This document shows, piece by piece, positions 9,673-18,813 of a DNA stretch of 64,000 nt (position 1 is its first letter; every line of letters starts with the position of its first letter). Both the position numbers and the translations under genes were made by a program. The stretch is from Verrucomicrobiota bacterium (lineage in GTDB: Bacteria > Verrucomicrobiota > Verrucomicrobiia > Opitutales > UBA953): contig JAPLTV010000065.1 in assembly GCA_026397955.1 (NCBI GenBank), positions 1 through 64,000 on the forward strand, read 5' to 3'. The notes beneath the pieces were generated by a model, which saw only the letters and a list, made by a program, of their open reading frames with translations, was not told the DNA's origin and ran no database searches.

Positions 9673-9782
9673 AGACGGGGCTTCCCTGCGCTTATGGCCG
9701 GGGTAAGTAACTGGGATATAACGAATTTTTTACGATGAGGCATTGACTGAGGCCCCCCCCGGCCCCAATCCAAACCTTTCGC

Positions 9783-11567
9783 ATGCAGAATTTCGCGAGC
9801 CAGTGCCTGGACCAGACCAAGGCCCTCCTCAAACTCAACTTCAATTCCCTTTCAGCCGATGGCACTGTCGTGCCGGTCGCCGGGGAAGTTTCACGCGCCG
9901 ATGAGCCCGGCCACGCCGCCCTCGCCTTCGGGGAATACTTCCGCGCCACCGGGGAACTGCACCTAGACCGCCAGAACATCGCCGAGATCGTCGCCCGAAC
10001 GATCACCGCTCAGGTCCGCATCAGCAAGGGATCTGACAACGGCATGGCCTTCGCCTGCCTCGGACTCCTCGCCTTCGGTCCGACCCGCGAGCGCAACCCG
10101 GTCTGGGAAATCCTCGATGAAGCCACGCGGGCCCTCATCGACGAACGCCTCGCCATCGAGAACGACCACCACGACCACGTCCAGGCCTTCGACATCGCCA
10201 AGGCCGTCTGCCGTTTCTCCTTCGGTCTGACCAAGAAAGACGAGACCGGTCCGCTGGTCGATCGCTTCATGGATCGCATCGCCGCCGCTTCCACGGGCGG
10301 ATTCCAGGACGAAGCCTCCAAGGCCGCGAACCCTGACAACTTCGGCGGAGCCTTCGACCTCTATGGCGTCGTCTCGCTGATCTTCATCCGTCAATCCCTC
10401 CAGCTGCACGCCAATATCCAGCTCCGCGATTCCAAGCTGCCGAAGCTGCGCGCGCTGGCCGAGAAATATATCCGCGTCATTATGGACACCGTCCGGGAAG
10501 ACGGCTTGGGCTGGTCTTACGGTCGCGGCATTGGCGCCTACGGCCAGATGCATTGCATCACCCTCCTCCTCCAGGCCCTGCGCGACCGCTGGGTGCCGGT
10601 CGACAAAGAGCAGCTTGCCCGCGACCTCGTCCGCCGTCTCTACGCCAACTTCTTCACGACGTTCTTCGACGCCGAACACGGCCTGATCATCGTCCGCGAC
10701 GCCGAACGTGACACCATCCCGGGCCACACGACCCGCATGGCCAACTTCGACGCCGCCCGCTACCTCTCGCAGTGGTCGCGCCTCGCCAAGACCATCGGCG
10801 GTACGATGGACGTCGTCAAACCTGCCAGCCGTCTCCCGGTCTGCCGCTTCTTCTCCTTCGACAAGTCTCCGCGCAAGGAACAAGGCCTGCTCTCCTATCA
10901 AGATCCCGCTTCCGGCCTGCACATCATCCTGCCGTTGGTTTCTTCCGGCACGCATCGCTTCTCCGACTCCCTAGCCTTCCCGCACATGCCGGGCGTCTTC
11001 GATTGGCCGTCGAACCAGCAGACCAGCCCGTTCATCCCTGAGTTCACCATCGCCGGCAAGGTCTACACACCTTCCTTCTACGGCAAGAACGCCCAGGTCG
11101 CCATGGGTACCAAGGCCGGCACCTACCACTTCCGCTACGACCAGCCTGACCTGATCGACCGCGACGAGAAGATTTCCACGAACGTCGCTTCTCTGAAGGT
11201 CGACTGGGAGTTCAACGGCGGCCGCATCGTCGCCCGCTACATCCTGACTGCCAAGTCTGCCGTCATGCTGGACGAATTCCGACTCGTCCTCCCGATTGCC
11301 ACGACGCATTCGCGCATGACTCCAGGTAACGCCCTGGTGCTCGGCGCAGAATCCCATCGCTGTGAAGTGATCAAGGACGACTTCCACTCCACCTGGGCTG
11401 AGACCAAGGTCGTGAGCGAAAACGCCAAGCACCGCACCTGCTGGGGCAAGGTCCACTTCTACCAGACCCTCCAGCGAGACAAGTCGATGCCCCTACGCGC
11501 CGGCATGACCTACGCCTTCGAAATCGCCTACCAGCCCCACGTCGTGCGGGCCGGGGACGCGGTCTGA
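9783..11567 (+). CDS. uncharacterised 594-residue protein, possible helical-toroid plus beta-sandwich architecture
   Basis: No confident family. The N-terminal ~330 residues are rich in amphipathic helices with repeated aromatic/Gly motifs such as GLGWSYGRGIGAYG, reminiscent of (alpha/alpha) toroid carbohydrate enzymes (polysaccharide lyases, hairpin glycosidases). The C-terminal ~260 residues look like beta strands, as in the lyase C-terminal sandwich. There is no signal peptide, so it is probably cytoplasmic. The ATG at 9783 has no Shine-Dalgarno and follows a 110-base gap. That gap has an A/T-rich patch (GATATAACGAATTTTTTAC) and a run of eight C, but no convincing promoter. The carbohydrate role is inference from fold impression only. 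Expressed and full length by codon pattern. Confidence 0.6.
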   Translation: MQNFASQCLDQTKALLKLNFNSLSADGTVVPVAGEVSRADEPGHAALAFGEYFRATGELHLDRQNIAEIVARTITAQVRISKGSDNGMAFACLGLLAFGPTRERNPVWEILDEATRALIDERLAIENDHHDHVQAFDIAKAVCRFSFGLTKKDETGPLVDRFMDRIAAASTGGFQDEASKAANPDNFGGAFDLYGVVSLIFIRQSLQLHANIQLRDSKLPKLRALAEKYIRVIMDTVREDGLGWSYGRGIGAYGQMHCITLLLQALRDRWVPVDKEQLARDLVRRLYANFFTTFFDAEHGLIIVRDAERDTIPGHTTRMANFDAARYLSQWSRLAKTIGGTMDVVKPASRLPVCRFFSFDKSPRKEQGLLSYQDPASGLHIILPLVSSGTHRFSDSLAFPHMPGVFDWPSNQQTSPFIPEFTIAGKVYTPSFYGKNAQVAMGTKAGTYHFRYDQPDLIDRDEKISTNVASLKVDWEFNGGRIVARYILTAKSAVMLDEFRLVLPIATTHSRMTPGNALVLGAESHRCEVIKDDFHSTWAETKVVSENAKHRTCWGKVHFYQTLQRDKSMPLRAGMTYAFEIAYQPHVVRAGDAV

Positions 11568-11643
11568 GGTCGGTTTCCACACCGGTCGAGCCTTCGGGGT
11601 TGTCCTAGGCCGTTTCCGTGCCCTATTCCTAGGGTACCTTTTC

Positions 11644-13185
11644 ATGCCTAGTTCGTTCTACATCACCACGGCCATCGACTACGCCAACGGCTCGCCGCAC
11701 CTCGGCCATGCCTATGAGAAAGTCCTCTCCGATGTGATCTCCCGCCACATGCGCATGAGCGGCCGTAAGGTGCACTTCCTCACCGGCCTGGATGAACATG
11801 GCCAGAAGGTCCAGCAGACCGCCCTCAAGCGCGGTGTTGAACCCCAGGTCCTCGTCGATGAAATCGCCGCGGTCTTCAAGGGCATGCTCGGCGACCTGAA
11901 CATCTCGCACGACGATTATATCCGCACGACCGAGCCGCGCCACAAGAAGGTCGTGCAGCAATTCCTGCAGCAGCTCTTCGACCAAGGCCTGATCTACAAG
12001 GGGCAAAAGACCGACTGGTATTCCACCCGCCAGGAGCAGTTCCTGACCGACAAGGATCGCGACCCCGACGGATCCTGGCCCGAGATTTACGGCGAAGTCA
12101 CCCAGACGACCGAAGAGAACTACTATTTCAAGCTTTCGCAGTTTCAGCCATGGCTCGTCGAACACATCAAGTCCCACCCCGACTTCATCACGCCGCGCTT
12201 CCGCCAGAACCAGGTCCTCGAGTTCCTCAAGGAGCCGATGAACGACCTCTGTATCTCGCGTCCGAAGTCCCGCCTCACCTGGGGCATCGAGCTCCCGTTC
12301 GACACTTCCTTCGTCACCTACGTCTGGTTCGATGCGCTGACCAATTACTACTCCGCCGTCGCCGATAAGGGACTTTGGCCCGCCGACGTGCATGTCATCG
12401 GTAAGGACATCCTGTCGCCGCCCCACGCCGTCTACTGGCCCTGCATGCTTCAGGCCCTCGGCATCGAGCCCCCGCGCCAGCTGCTCGTCCACGGTTGGTG
12501 GACGGTCAATAACCAGAAAGCTTCCAAGAGCTCCGGCAACGCGACCAACACCCTCGGTTTCGCCGCCTCGCATGGTGCCGATGCGTTCCGGTACTACCTC
12601 TGCCGAGAGATGGTCGTCGGACAGGACGCCGATTTCTCTACGACGACTTTCGAAAACCGCTATAAGGCCGACCTCGGCAATAATCTCGGCAACCTCGTCA
12701 ACCGACTCCTCAACATGGTCGGTCGTAATTATGCCGGACTGATCCCCGCCGCCGCGGCCGACGAAGATCTCGAAAAGAACCTCCGCCAGCTCTGGAGCGA
12801 TTCGATCAAGAAGTACGGCGAATCGTTCGCCGAATACCAGGTCAGCCACGCGCTCGAAGCCCTCTGGGTCTTCATCAGCGCCATGAACGCCTACATCGAA
12901 GCACGCGCGCCTTGGAAACTCGCCAAGTCCACCGATGCCGCGGACCGCGCCCGTCTGGACTCCTGCCTTGCGCACGTCGCCGAAGGATTGCGCCTCGTCG
13001 GCACGATCCTAACCCCGGTAATGCCCGCAACCTGCGACAAGCTACTGACGAACATCGGCCGCCCGGTCGCCACGCATTTCGATGGCCAGCTCAGCTGGTC
13101 CGCCGCTTGCACGGGCTCACAGGTCGCCGAAAAGTGCATCCTTTTCCCGCCGATCGAGGTTCCGACCGAAACTCCTTCGGCCTGA
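11644..13185 (+). CDS. metG: methionyl-tRNA synthetase
   Basis: 513 residues; charges tRNA-Met with methionine. The class I HIGH motif appears as HLGH in ANGSPHLGHAYE, the second signature as KASKS (Met replaced by Ala) in the NNQKASKSSGN context, and the anticodon-binding helical domain fills the C-terminal third. The connective region that usually carries one or two Cys4 zinc knuckles has no cysteine (TDWYSTRQEQF onward), so this is a zinc-less form. The C-terminal dimerisation domain of longer homologues is missing. First gene of a probable metG-menF-dtd-hisF run: the stop is directly followed by the next start. Confidence 0.95.
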   Translation: MPSSFYITTAIDYANGSPHLGHAYEKVLSDVISRHMRMSGRKVHFLTGLDEHGQKVQQTALKRGVEPQVLVDEIAAVFKGMLGDLNISHDDYIRTTEPRHKKVVQQFLQQLFDQGLIYKGQKTDWYSTRQEQFLTDKDRDPDGSWPEIYGEVTQTTEENYYFKLSQFQPWLVEHIKSHPDFITPRFRQNQVLEFLKEPMNDLCISRPKSRLTWGIELPFDTSFVTYVWFDALTNYYSAVADKGLWPADVHVIGKDILSPPHAVYWPCMLQALGIEPPRQLLVHGWWTVNNQKASKSSGNATNTLGFAASHGADAFRYYLCREMVVGQDADFSTTTFENRYKADLGNNLGNLVNRLLNMVGRNYAGLIPAAAADEDLEKNLRQLWSDSIKKYGESFAEYQVSHALEALWVFISAMNAYIEARAPWKLAKSTDAADRARLDSCLAHVAEGLRLVGTILTPVMPATCDKLLTNIGRPVATHFDGQLSWSAACTGSQVAEKCILFPPIEVPTETPSA

Positions 13186-14562
13186 TTGGACAATTTCCGC
13201 GGAGACCTTACCTTCACCTCCGTGGATTCCGTCAAGACCATCGACGAGGCTGTCTTGCTGGCTGACGCTGAAAAGCGTGCCGCAGGCGAAGGCTTCGTCA
13301 GTTATACCTTCCCGGCGCCCGAACTCGATCCGCTCGCGGTCCTCGAGACTTTGGACGAACCCGCACCCCGTGGCTACTTTGAGAATCCGTCTCGCAAACG
13401 TTCGCACGCGGCTGGGTCGCCGTTGCGCCAATGGGCCGGTCGTGGCGATGAACGTTTCCTCAAGGCCGACCGCTGGCTGCGCGAGTTAGACGCCAGCCTG
13501 ACCTGCGTCGGACCACGTCCTCGTATCATCGCGACCTTCCCCTTCTACCCCGGTAATGTGACCGACGGGGCAGAGGCCAAACTCTTCCTCCCAGGCTGGC
13601 AGGTAGTCAGCGAAGAAGGCCTGACGACCGTCACCCTTTGCGAACCAGCCGGACCTGGCTGCGCCGCACGTCTAGGTATCCGGGCCGAAAGCTTCCGCAA
13701 GTTCAGCTACCGCTCCAATCCGCCACCTCCCCGGGCGCCGGTCCCAACCGTGCTTTCCGAAGTCGGCGGATCCTGGTTCCCGTCTGCGGTCGTCCGCGCG
13801 ACCGAACTCATCAAAGAAGGCTCTTTCGAGAAGATCGTGCTTTCGCGTGCCTTCGACTGGCGCCGAGCTGAACCCTTCAGTATCTACGCGACGTTGCACC
13901 GCTTGCGTCGCGGCAACCCGCCTTGCCACACGTTCCTCGTCGACGAGGCCGAAGGCGCCTTGGTCGGGGCCACGCCTGAGACGCTACTTTCCCTGTTCGA
14001 CGGTGCCGTCCGCTCGGAATCGGTGGCTGGCACGACCCGTCGTGGTGAATCCGCTTCCGAAGATGCCAGCCTGGCCGAAGCCTTGCTCACGAGCGAAAAA
14101 GATCTCCGCGAACACAGCGCCGTCACGGCCTCGATCCTTCGTCGCCTGCGCATGGTGGGCGTTCTTGCCGCGACCTCGCGTAACGCGGAACTGCTTCGCC
14201 TCGGCAATGTGATGCACCTGCGCACTCCGATTGAAGGCACCATGCCGGCCGACCGTCGCTTCCTGGAAGTTGCCGGCGAACTTCACCCCACTCCGGCCGT
14301 CGGCGGCAAGCCGCGCGCCCTGGCTCTCCCTTTCATCCCAGGATTCGAACCCCACCAGCGCGGCCTCTATACCGGAGCCGTCGGCTGGGTGTGTTCGGAT
14401 GGCTCCTCCGGCAAGCTCTTCGTGGCCCTGCGTTGCGCCCGTATCAAAGGCTCCGAAGCCCGTGCCTTCGCTGGCGCCGGCATCGTGGCCGGCTCGGATC
14501 CCGAGGCCGAGTCGACCGAAACCGAGATGAAGCTCCGCACGATCCTTGAGGCACTCATCTGA
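13186..14562 (+). CDS. menF: isochorismate synthase (MenF/EntC type)
   Basis: 458 residues; chorismate-binding enzyme converting chorismate to isochorismate, the entry to menaquinone or catecholate siderophores. The C-terminal catalytic half is well conserved: VRATELIKEGSFEKIVLSRA, TPETLLSLFDGAVRSESVAGTTRRG, HLRTPIEGTM, HPTPAVGGKPR, and the end motif FAGAGIVAGSDPEAE with the metal-binding Glu. The outermost start is a TTG directly abutting the metG TGA; a GTG 36 bases further in is an alternative. No men or ent partner gene is in the window, so menaquinone is the default assumption. Confidence 0.9.
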   Translation: MDNFRGDLTFTSVDSVKTIDEAVLLADAEKRAAGEGFVSYTFPAPELDPLAVLETLDEPAPRGYFENPSRKRSHAAGSPLRQWAGRGDERFLKADRWLRELDASLTCVGPRPRIIATFPFYPGNVTDGAEAKLFLPGWQVVSEEGLTTVTLCEPAGPGCAARLGIRAESFRKFSYRSNPPPPRAPVPTVLSEVGGSWFPSAVVRATELIKEGSFEKIVLSRAFDWRRAEPFSIYATLHRLRRGNPPCHTFLVDEAEGALVGATPETLLSLFDGAVRSESVAGTTRRGESASEDASLAEALLTSEKDLREHSAVTASILRRLRMVGVLAATSRNAELLRLGNVMHLRTPIEGTMPADRRFLEVAGELHPTPAVGGKPRALALPFIPGFEPHQRGLYTGAVGWVCSDGSSGKLFVALRCARIKGSEARAFAGAGIVAGSDPEAESTETEMKLRTILEALI

Positions 14563-14564
14563 GG

Positions 14565-15002
14565 ATGAAGGTCGTCCTCCAGCGCGTGCTTTCGGCGTCC
14601 GTGTCCGTAGACGGAAACATCACGGGGACCATCGGGCCGGGCTATCTTCTGCTCGTCGGCCTTGCTGCAGGCGACGATGAAGCCACCGTCCGACGACTGG
14701 CTGCGGACGTCTCCAAGGCGCGCCTGATGTCTGACACCCATGGCAAGATGGGCGTCAACCTGCGTGACGCGAGCGGGCAGGCCTTGGCCGTGAGCCAATT
14801 CACTTTGCTGGCTGATTTCTCGAAAGGTAACCGGCCTTCCTTCAATGGCGCCGCCAAGCCAGAAATCGCCAAACCGCTCTTCGACCTCTTTGTCCAAGAA
14901 CTTTCCGCACTCCTCGGACAGCCCGTGCCCACGGGGGTCTTCGGTGCCGACATGCGGGTGGAACTGGTGAACGACGGCCCGGTGACGGTCGTGCTCGAAT
15001 AG
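14565..15002 (+). CDS. dtd: D-aminoacyl-tRNA deacylase
   Basis: 145 residues, normal family length. Hydrolyses D-aminoacyl-tRNAs (and glycyl-tRNA-Ala), protecting translation from D-amino acids and mischarging. Hallmarks are the N-terminus MKVVLQRVLSASVSVDG, the active-site SQFTLLADFSKGNRPSF (SQxT motif) and the Gly-cisPro region near the C-terminus (GADMRVELVNDGPVT). It starts 2 bases after the menF stop, with GAGG just upstream of the ATG. Grouping with metG gives a translation-quality theme. Confidence 0.95.
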   Translation: MKVVLQRVLSASVSVDGNITGTIGPGYLLLVGLAAGDDEATVRRLAADVSKARLMSDTHGKMGVNLRDASGQALAVSQFTLLADFSKGNRPSFNGAAKPEIAKPLFDLFVQELSALLGQPVPTGVFGADMRVELVNDGPVTVVLE

Positions 15003-15050
15003 TTTAGGCTTAACCTCCCGCCCAGCCATCCCTACCCCTGAGGTCCGCCC

Positions 15051-15809
15051 ATGCTTTCCGTCCGCATCATCCCTTGTCTCGACGTCCACGGCGGCCGCGT
15101 GGTCAAAGGCGTCAAGTTCGAGGAACTGCGCGACGCCGGCGACCCTGTCGCCGTGGCGGCAGCTTACGAGAAACAAGGCGCCGATGAGCTGGTCTTCCTT
15201 GATATCACCGCTTCCAGCGACGAGCGCCGTACCATGGTCGACGTCGTCGAACGTACGGCTGACCAGGTCTTCATGCCGCTGACGGTCGGCGGTGGTCTTC
15301 GTTCCGTCGAAGACATCCGCACGATGCTGAATGCCGGCGCAGACAAGGTCTCGCTCAATACTTCCGCAATCAAGGATCCTAACCTTGTACTCGAGGCTGC
15401 CCGCAAATTCGGTAGCCAGTGCATCGTCGTCGCCATCGACGCCAAGAATGTCGGCCCAGGCAAATGGGAAGTCTTTACCCATGGTGGCCGTAATGCCACC
15501 GGCCTCGATGCGATTGAATGGGCCCGTAAGGCACACTCCCTTGGCGCCGGCGAAATCCTCCTGACCAGCATGGATCGTGACGGCACCGCCGCCGGCTACG
15601 ATATCCCTCTCAATCTCGCTGTCTCCTCGGCCGTCGAAGTCCCCGTCATCGCCTCAGGCGGCGCCGGTAACCTCGACCATATGGCCGACGTCCTAAAGCA
15701 AGGCGGAGCCAGCGCGGTCCTCGCCGCCAGCATTTTTCACTTCGGTACCTATACCGTCCGCCAGGCCAAGGAGCACCTTCGTGCCGCCGGCCTGCCGGTC
15801 AGACTTTAA
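15051..15809 (+). CDS. hisF: imidazole glycerol phosphate synthase cyclase subunit HisF
   Basis: 252-residue (beta/alpha)8 barrel that, with HisH, converts PRFAR and ammonia to imidazole glycerol phosphate and AICAR in histidine synthesis. Asp11 in [16 protein letters not shown] and the second catalytic Asp in [12 protein letters not shown] are present, as are the phosphate-binding loops ([16 protein letters not shown]). It is not next to hisH or hisA; hisC lies 6 kb away on the other strand, so the pathway is dispersed. Its stop codon overlaps the stop of the convergent downstream gene. Confidence 0.97.
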   Translation: MLSVRIIPCLDVHGGRVVKGVKFEELRDAGDPVAVAAAYEKQGADELVFLDITASSDERRTMVDVVERTADQVFMPLTVGGGLRSVEDIRTMLNAGADKVSLNTSAIKDPNLVLEAARKFGSQCIVVAIDAKNVGPGKWEVFTHGGRNATGLDAIEWARKAHSLGAGEILLTSMDRDGTAAGYDIPLNLAVSSAVEVPVIASGGAGNLDHMADVLKQGGASAVLAASIFHFGTYTVRQAKEHLRAAGLPVRL

Positions 15810-17158
15810 GCGACGGTCGGCGGGACAGCCTTCGGCATCACCAGGATCTTGTCCAGGCGATGTCCGTCCATGTCCACTACCTCAAAGATGTGACCGAGTG
15901 CCTCGACCCGGTCGCCTTCGGTCGGAATCCGGCCAAGGGTACGCATGATAAAGCCGGAGATTGCGGTGAAGCGGCCCGAACCTTCGCCCGGGAAACGACC
16001 GACGATGCCGGTAGCTTCGCGAAAATCATCCAACGATACGACCGCATCTACGATCCAGCTCCCGTCTTCGCGGCGCCGAATCGGCTTGGGCTGGGCGATG
16101 GGTGAACCTTCGTTCGGGAGCTCACCGACGACGGATTCAAGGACGTCATTCAGGGAGACGACACCGCGGACCCGGCCGAACTCGTCCGTGACCAAGGCGA
16201 TATGGATCTTATCCTTGCGGAACATCTCCAGTAGTTGCGTGCCGGTGCAGCTCGTCGGTATGGTCGGAGGTTCGGTGAGCAGGTCCTTGATCGAGGCGGT
16301 ACCGACGAGGGAAAGATTAGCCCAGAGACGCTTGACGGAGACGACGCCAAGGGGACGGTCGGGCGACCCGCGGTAAACGGGGAACCAAGTATGGCCGGAA
16401 GCCACGACTTTACGCCAATTGACCTCATCGGAGTCATCAAGGTTAAGCCAGACGACCCGATTGCTCGGCGTCATCAGACGCTCGGCGGTCACAAGATCCA
16501 AGGATAAGGCGCCGTGCACCATGCGATGTTCCGCCGCATGAAGCACGCCGGAAGCCATGCCTTGATCGACCATCATGCGCAGTTCGTCTTCGGACATCGT
16601 GTCTTCGGGCTTACGCTTACGGCCGAAGAGACGCAGGATGATATCGGCGAAGAAACCGAGCGTACTGACCAACGGCGAAGCCAGGAACGAGACCGCAATC
16701 ATCGGGCGGGACAGCATTACCGCCAAGCCTTCCGGGTTCGAGAGGCCGAGCCGCTTGGGCACGATTTCAGCCAAGACGATGGTCAACGAACCGATCACGA
16801 AAGAAACACCAGTGCGCGAGATGACGTCCGCGTTGTCATGCAGCCACGCCCACGAACTCGCCTCCAGGAGTGGCTTCAGCTTCACGGCGACCGGAGCCCC
16901 GCCGAAGGTCGCGGCAATAATGCTGCCGAAAGTCAGGCCGACCTGAACAGTCGAAAGGAACTTCGAGGGGTTGGCCAGGAGCTCCAAGGCGGCCTTCGCG
17001 CCCTTGCTACCATCTTCGGCCAGACGGGTCAGACGACGACGGTTGGAGGAGACCAAGGCCATTTCCGAAAGCTCGAAAATACCGATGGTGGCCCAGCAGG
17101 CTAATATCACGAACAATTCCACGAAAACAGGCCTAGGGTCGGCGGGACTAGCAGTCAA
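15806..17158 (-). CDS. CNNM/CorC (hemolysin C family) membrane protein with CBS domains
   Basis: About 450 residues. The N-terminal DUF21/CNNM transmembrane domain covers about residues 10-190 (helices such as [11 protein letters not shown] and [21 protein letters not shown]). Next come a tandem CBS pair ([54 protein letters not shown]) and a C-terminal CorC/HlyC domain. Family members act in Mg2+/Co2+ homeostasis; haemolysis is a naming relic. The start used is a TTG; a GTG 36 bases inside also fits and no Shine-Dalgarno decides. Its 3' end overlaps hisF by 4 bases, with the two stops sharing a TTAA palindrome. Confidence 0.9.
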   Translation of the reverse strand: MTASPADPRPVFVELFVILACWATIGIFELSEMALVSSNRRRLTRLAEDGSKGAKAALELLANPSKFLSTVQVGLTFGSIIAATFGGAPVAVKLKPLLEASSWAWLHDNADVISRTGVSFVIGSLTIVLAEIVPKRLGLSNPEGLAVMLSRPMIAVSFLASPLVSTLGFFADIILRLFGRKRKPEDTMSEDELRMMVDQGMASGVLHAAEHRMVHGALSLDLVTAERLMTPSNRVVWLNLDDSDEVNWRKVVASGHTWFPVYRGSPDRPLGVVSVKRLWANLSLVGTASIKDLLTEPPTIPTSCTGTQLLEMFRKDKIHIALVTDEFGRVRGVVSLNDVLESVVGELPNEGSPIAQPKPIRRREDGSWIVDAVVSLDDFREATGIVGRFPGEGSGRFTAISGFIMRTLGRIPTEGDRVEALGHIFEVVDMDGHRLDKILVMPKAVPPTVA

Positions 17159-17202
17159 ATCCGCTTGTTCACATCCTCCCTCCCCCTACGGTCTAACCCT
17201 GA

Positions 17203-18813
17203 ATGGCCACCCATTTCGAGGCAATCATCGTAGGTAGCGGCATTGGCGGACTGAGTTTCGCGCTCAACCTCGCTCAGCGCGGCCATTCCGTCGCCATCGT
17301 GACGAAGAAGACGAGCTCGGAATCGAACACGAACTGGGCCCAAGGTGGCATCGCCTGCGTCACCGATAAGACGGACGACTTCCAGAGCCACGTCAAAGAC
17401 ACCCTGACGGCCGGCGACGGTCTCTGCGATCTGGAGGCGGTGACGCACATCATCGAATCAGGACCTGCTCGTGTCGCCGAACTCATCGCCTGGGGCGTCG
17501 AATTCGAAAACGGTACCGACGGACGACCTGACCTCGGTCGCGAAGGCGGACATTCCAAGCGCCGTATCCTGCACGCCCGTGACATGACCGGACGCGCCAT
17601 CGAATCCGCCCTCCTCCGTGCTATCGCCCGTTCGCCCAAGGTCGTGATGCTCGAGCACCACCTCGCGATCGACCTCATCACTCGAGCCAAGCTCGGTACC
17701 TGCCCGATTGGTTCCCCCGCAGACCGTGTCCTCGGCCTCCACGTGCTCAACACGAAGGCTGGACGCGTTGAAACGCTTTCCGCTGATGCTGTCGTCCTCG
17801 CTACCGGCGGCACCGGTCAGGTCTACCAGTTCACGACGAATCCCGACATCGCCACCGGCGACGGTATCGCGATGGCTTACCGTGCCGGCGCCGAAGTGCG
17901 TGACATGGAGATGGTCCAGTTCCATCCGACGGCGCTTAAAGCTCCGGACGGCAGCCGAGCTCTCATCTCCGAAGCCGTGCGCGGCGAAGGCGCCATCCTG
18001 CGGGACCTTTCCCAGCGAGCGTTCATGAAGGACTTCCACCCCTTGGGCGACCTTGCTCCGCGAGACATCGTTGCCCGGGCGATTGATTCGGTGATGAAGC
18101 GCGATGGCGCCCCGCACGTCCTGCTCGACGCTACCCAGGTAGCCAAAGGCCACTTCGCCGAACGTTTCCCGCATATCTACGCCACCTGCCTCAAGGCCGG
18201 CTTCGACCTCACCAAGGAGCCCGCTCCAGTGGTTCCCGCCGCGCACTACCTGTGCGGCGGCGTCGCCACTGACCTGCGAGGCCAGACCTCCCTCCCTGGC
18301 CTTTTCGCTGTCGGCGAAGTCGCGTGCACTGGACTGCATGGTGCCAATCGTCTGGCCTCCAATTCCCTCCTCGAAGCGGTCGTGCTGGCCCACGATGGCG
18401 CCGCCGCGGCCCACGATGAGATCAGCGCCAAACGTGACACCTCGACTCCGCTACCCGCGTGGATCGACGGATCGGCCGGCGATCCGGACGAACGCGTGGT
18501 GCTTACCCACAATTGGGACGAGCTCCGCCGCACCATGTGGGACTATGTCGGCATCGTCCGCTCCACCAAGCGACTCCAACGCGCCCGCACGCGCATCGGC
18601 ACCCTATCCGACGAAGTCCGGGAATATTACTGGAACTTCCGCGTCGAGCCGCGCCTGCTGGAACTGCGCAATCTGATTCAGGTGGCAGAACTCATCATCG
18701 ACTGCGCGCTCCAACGTCGCGAAAGCCGCGGCCTGCACTTCACCCTCGATTACCCGTCGAAGCTCGCCGAAGCGCGTCACACGTCGGTTCGTCGCCCCCA
18801 AGGCCGCCCATGA
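17203..18813 (+). CDS. nadB: L-aspartate oxidase
   Basis: 536-residue FAD enzyme oxidising L-aspartate to iminoaspartate, the first step of de novo NAD synthesis. The FAD site is GSGIGGLSFALNLAQRG; the succinate-dehydrogenase-like active site shows SESNTNWAQGGIA, LATGGTGQVYQFTTNP and the substrate loop HPTALKAP; and FAVGEVACTGLHGANRLASNSLLEAVV is the C-terminal FAD contact. Normal length. No nadA or nadC is nearby. The 3' end overlaps the next gene by ATGA. Confidence 0.96.
   Translation: MATHFEAIIVGSGIGGLSFALNLAQRGHSVAIVTKKTSSESNTNWAQGGIACVTDKTDDFQSHVKDTLTAGDGLCDLEAVTHIIESGPARVAELIAWGVEFENGTDGRPDLGREGGHSKRRILHARDMTGRAIESALLRAIARSPKVVMLEHHLAIDLITRAKLGTCPIGSPADRVLGLHVLNTKAGRVETLSADAVVLATGGTGQVYQFTTNPDIATGDGIAMAYRAGAEVRDMEMVQFHPTALKAPDGSRALISEAVRGEGAILRDLSQRAFMKDFHPLGDLAPRDIVARAIDSVMKRDGAPHVLLDATQVAKGHFAERFPHIYATCLKAGFDLTKEPAPVVPAAHYLCGGVATDLRGQTSLPGLFAVGEVACTGLHGANRLASNSLLEAVVLAHDGAAAAHDEISAKRDTSTPLPAWIDGSAGDPDERVVLTHNWDELRRTMWDYVGIVRSTKRLQRARTRIGTLSDEVREYYWNFRVEPRLLELRNLIQVAELIIDCALQRRESRGLHFTLDYPSKLAEARHTSVRRPQGRP

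Noticed and set aside
9673-9782. Run of eight C with nearby GGCC as a terminator or promoter for the 594-residue protein gene
   Set aside because: No stem with a T-run and no paired -35/-10 hexamers at acceptable spacing; only an A/T-rich patch, too weak to call.
11629-12975. 448-codon minus-strand frame opposite metG
   Set aside because: Antisense shadow of a well-conserved synthetase; composition is typical of GC-rich mirror frames.
18459-18809. N-terminal extension that would make PanE 421 residues
   Set aside because: The extension lies wholly within nadB in another frame and is Arg/Pro/His-rich; the Rossmann motif begins just after the ATG at 18810.
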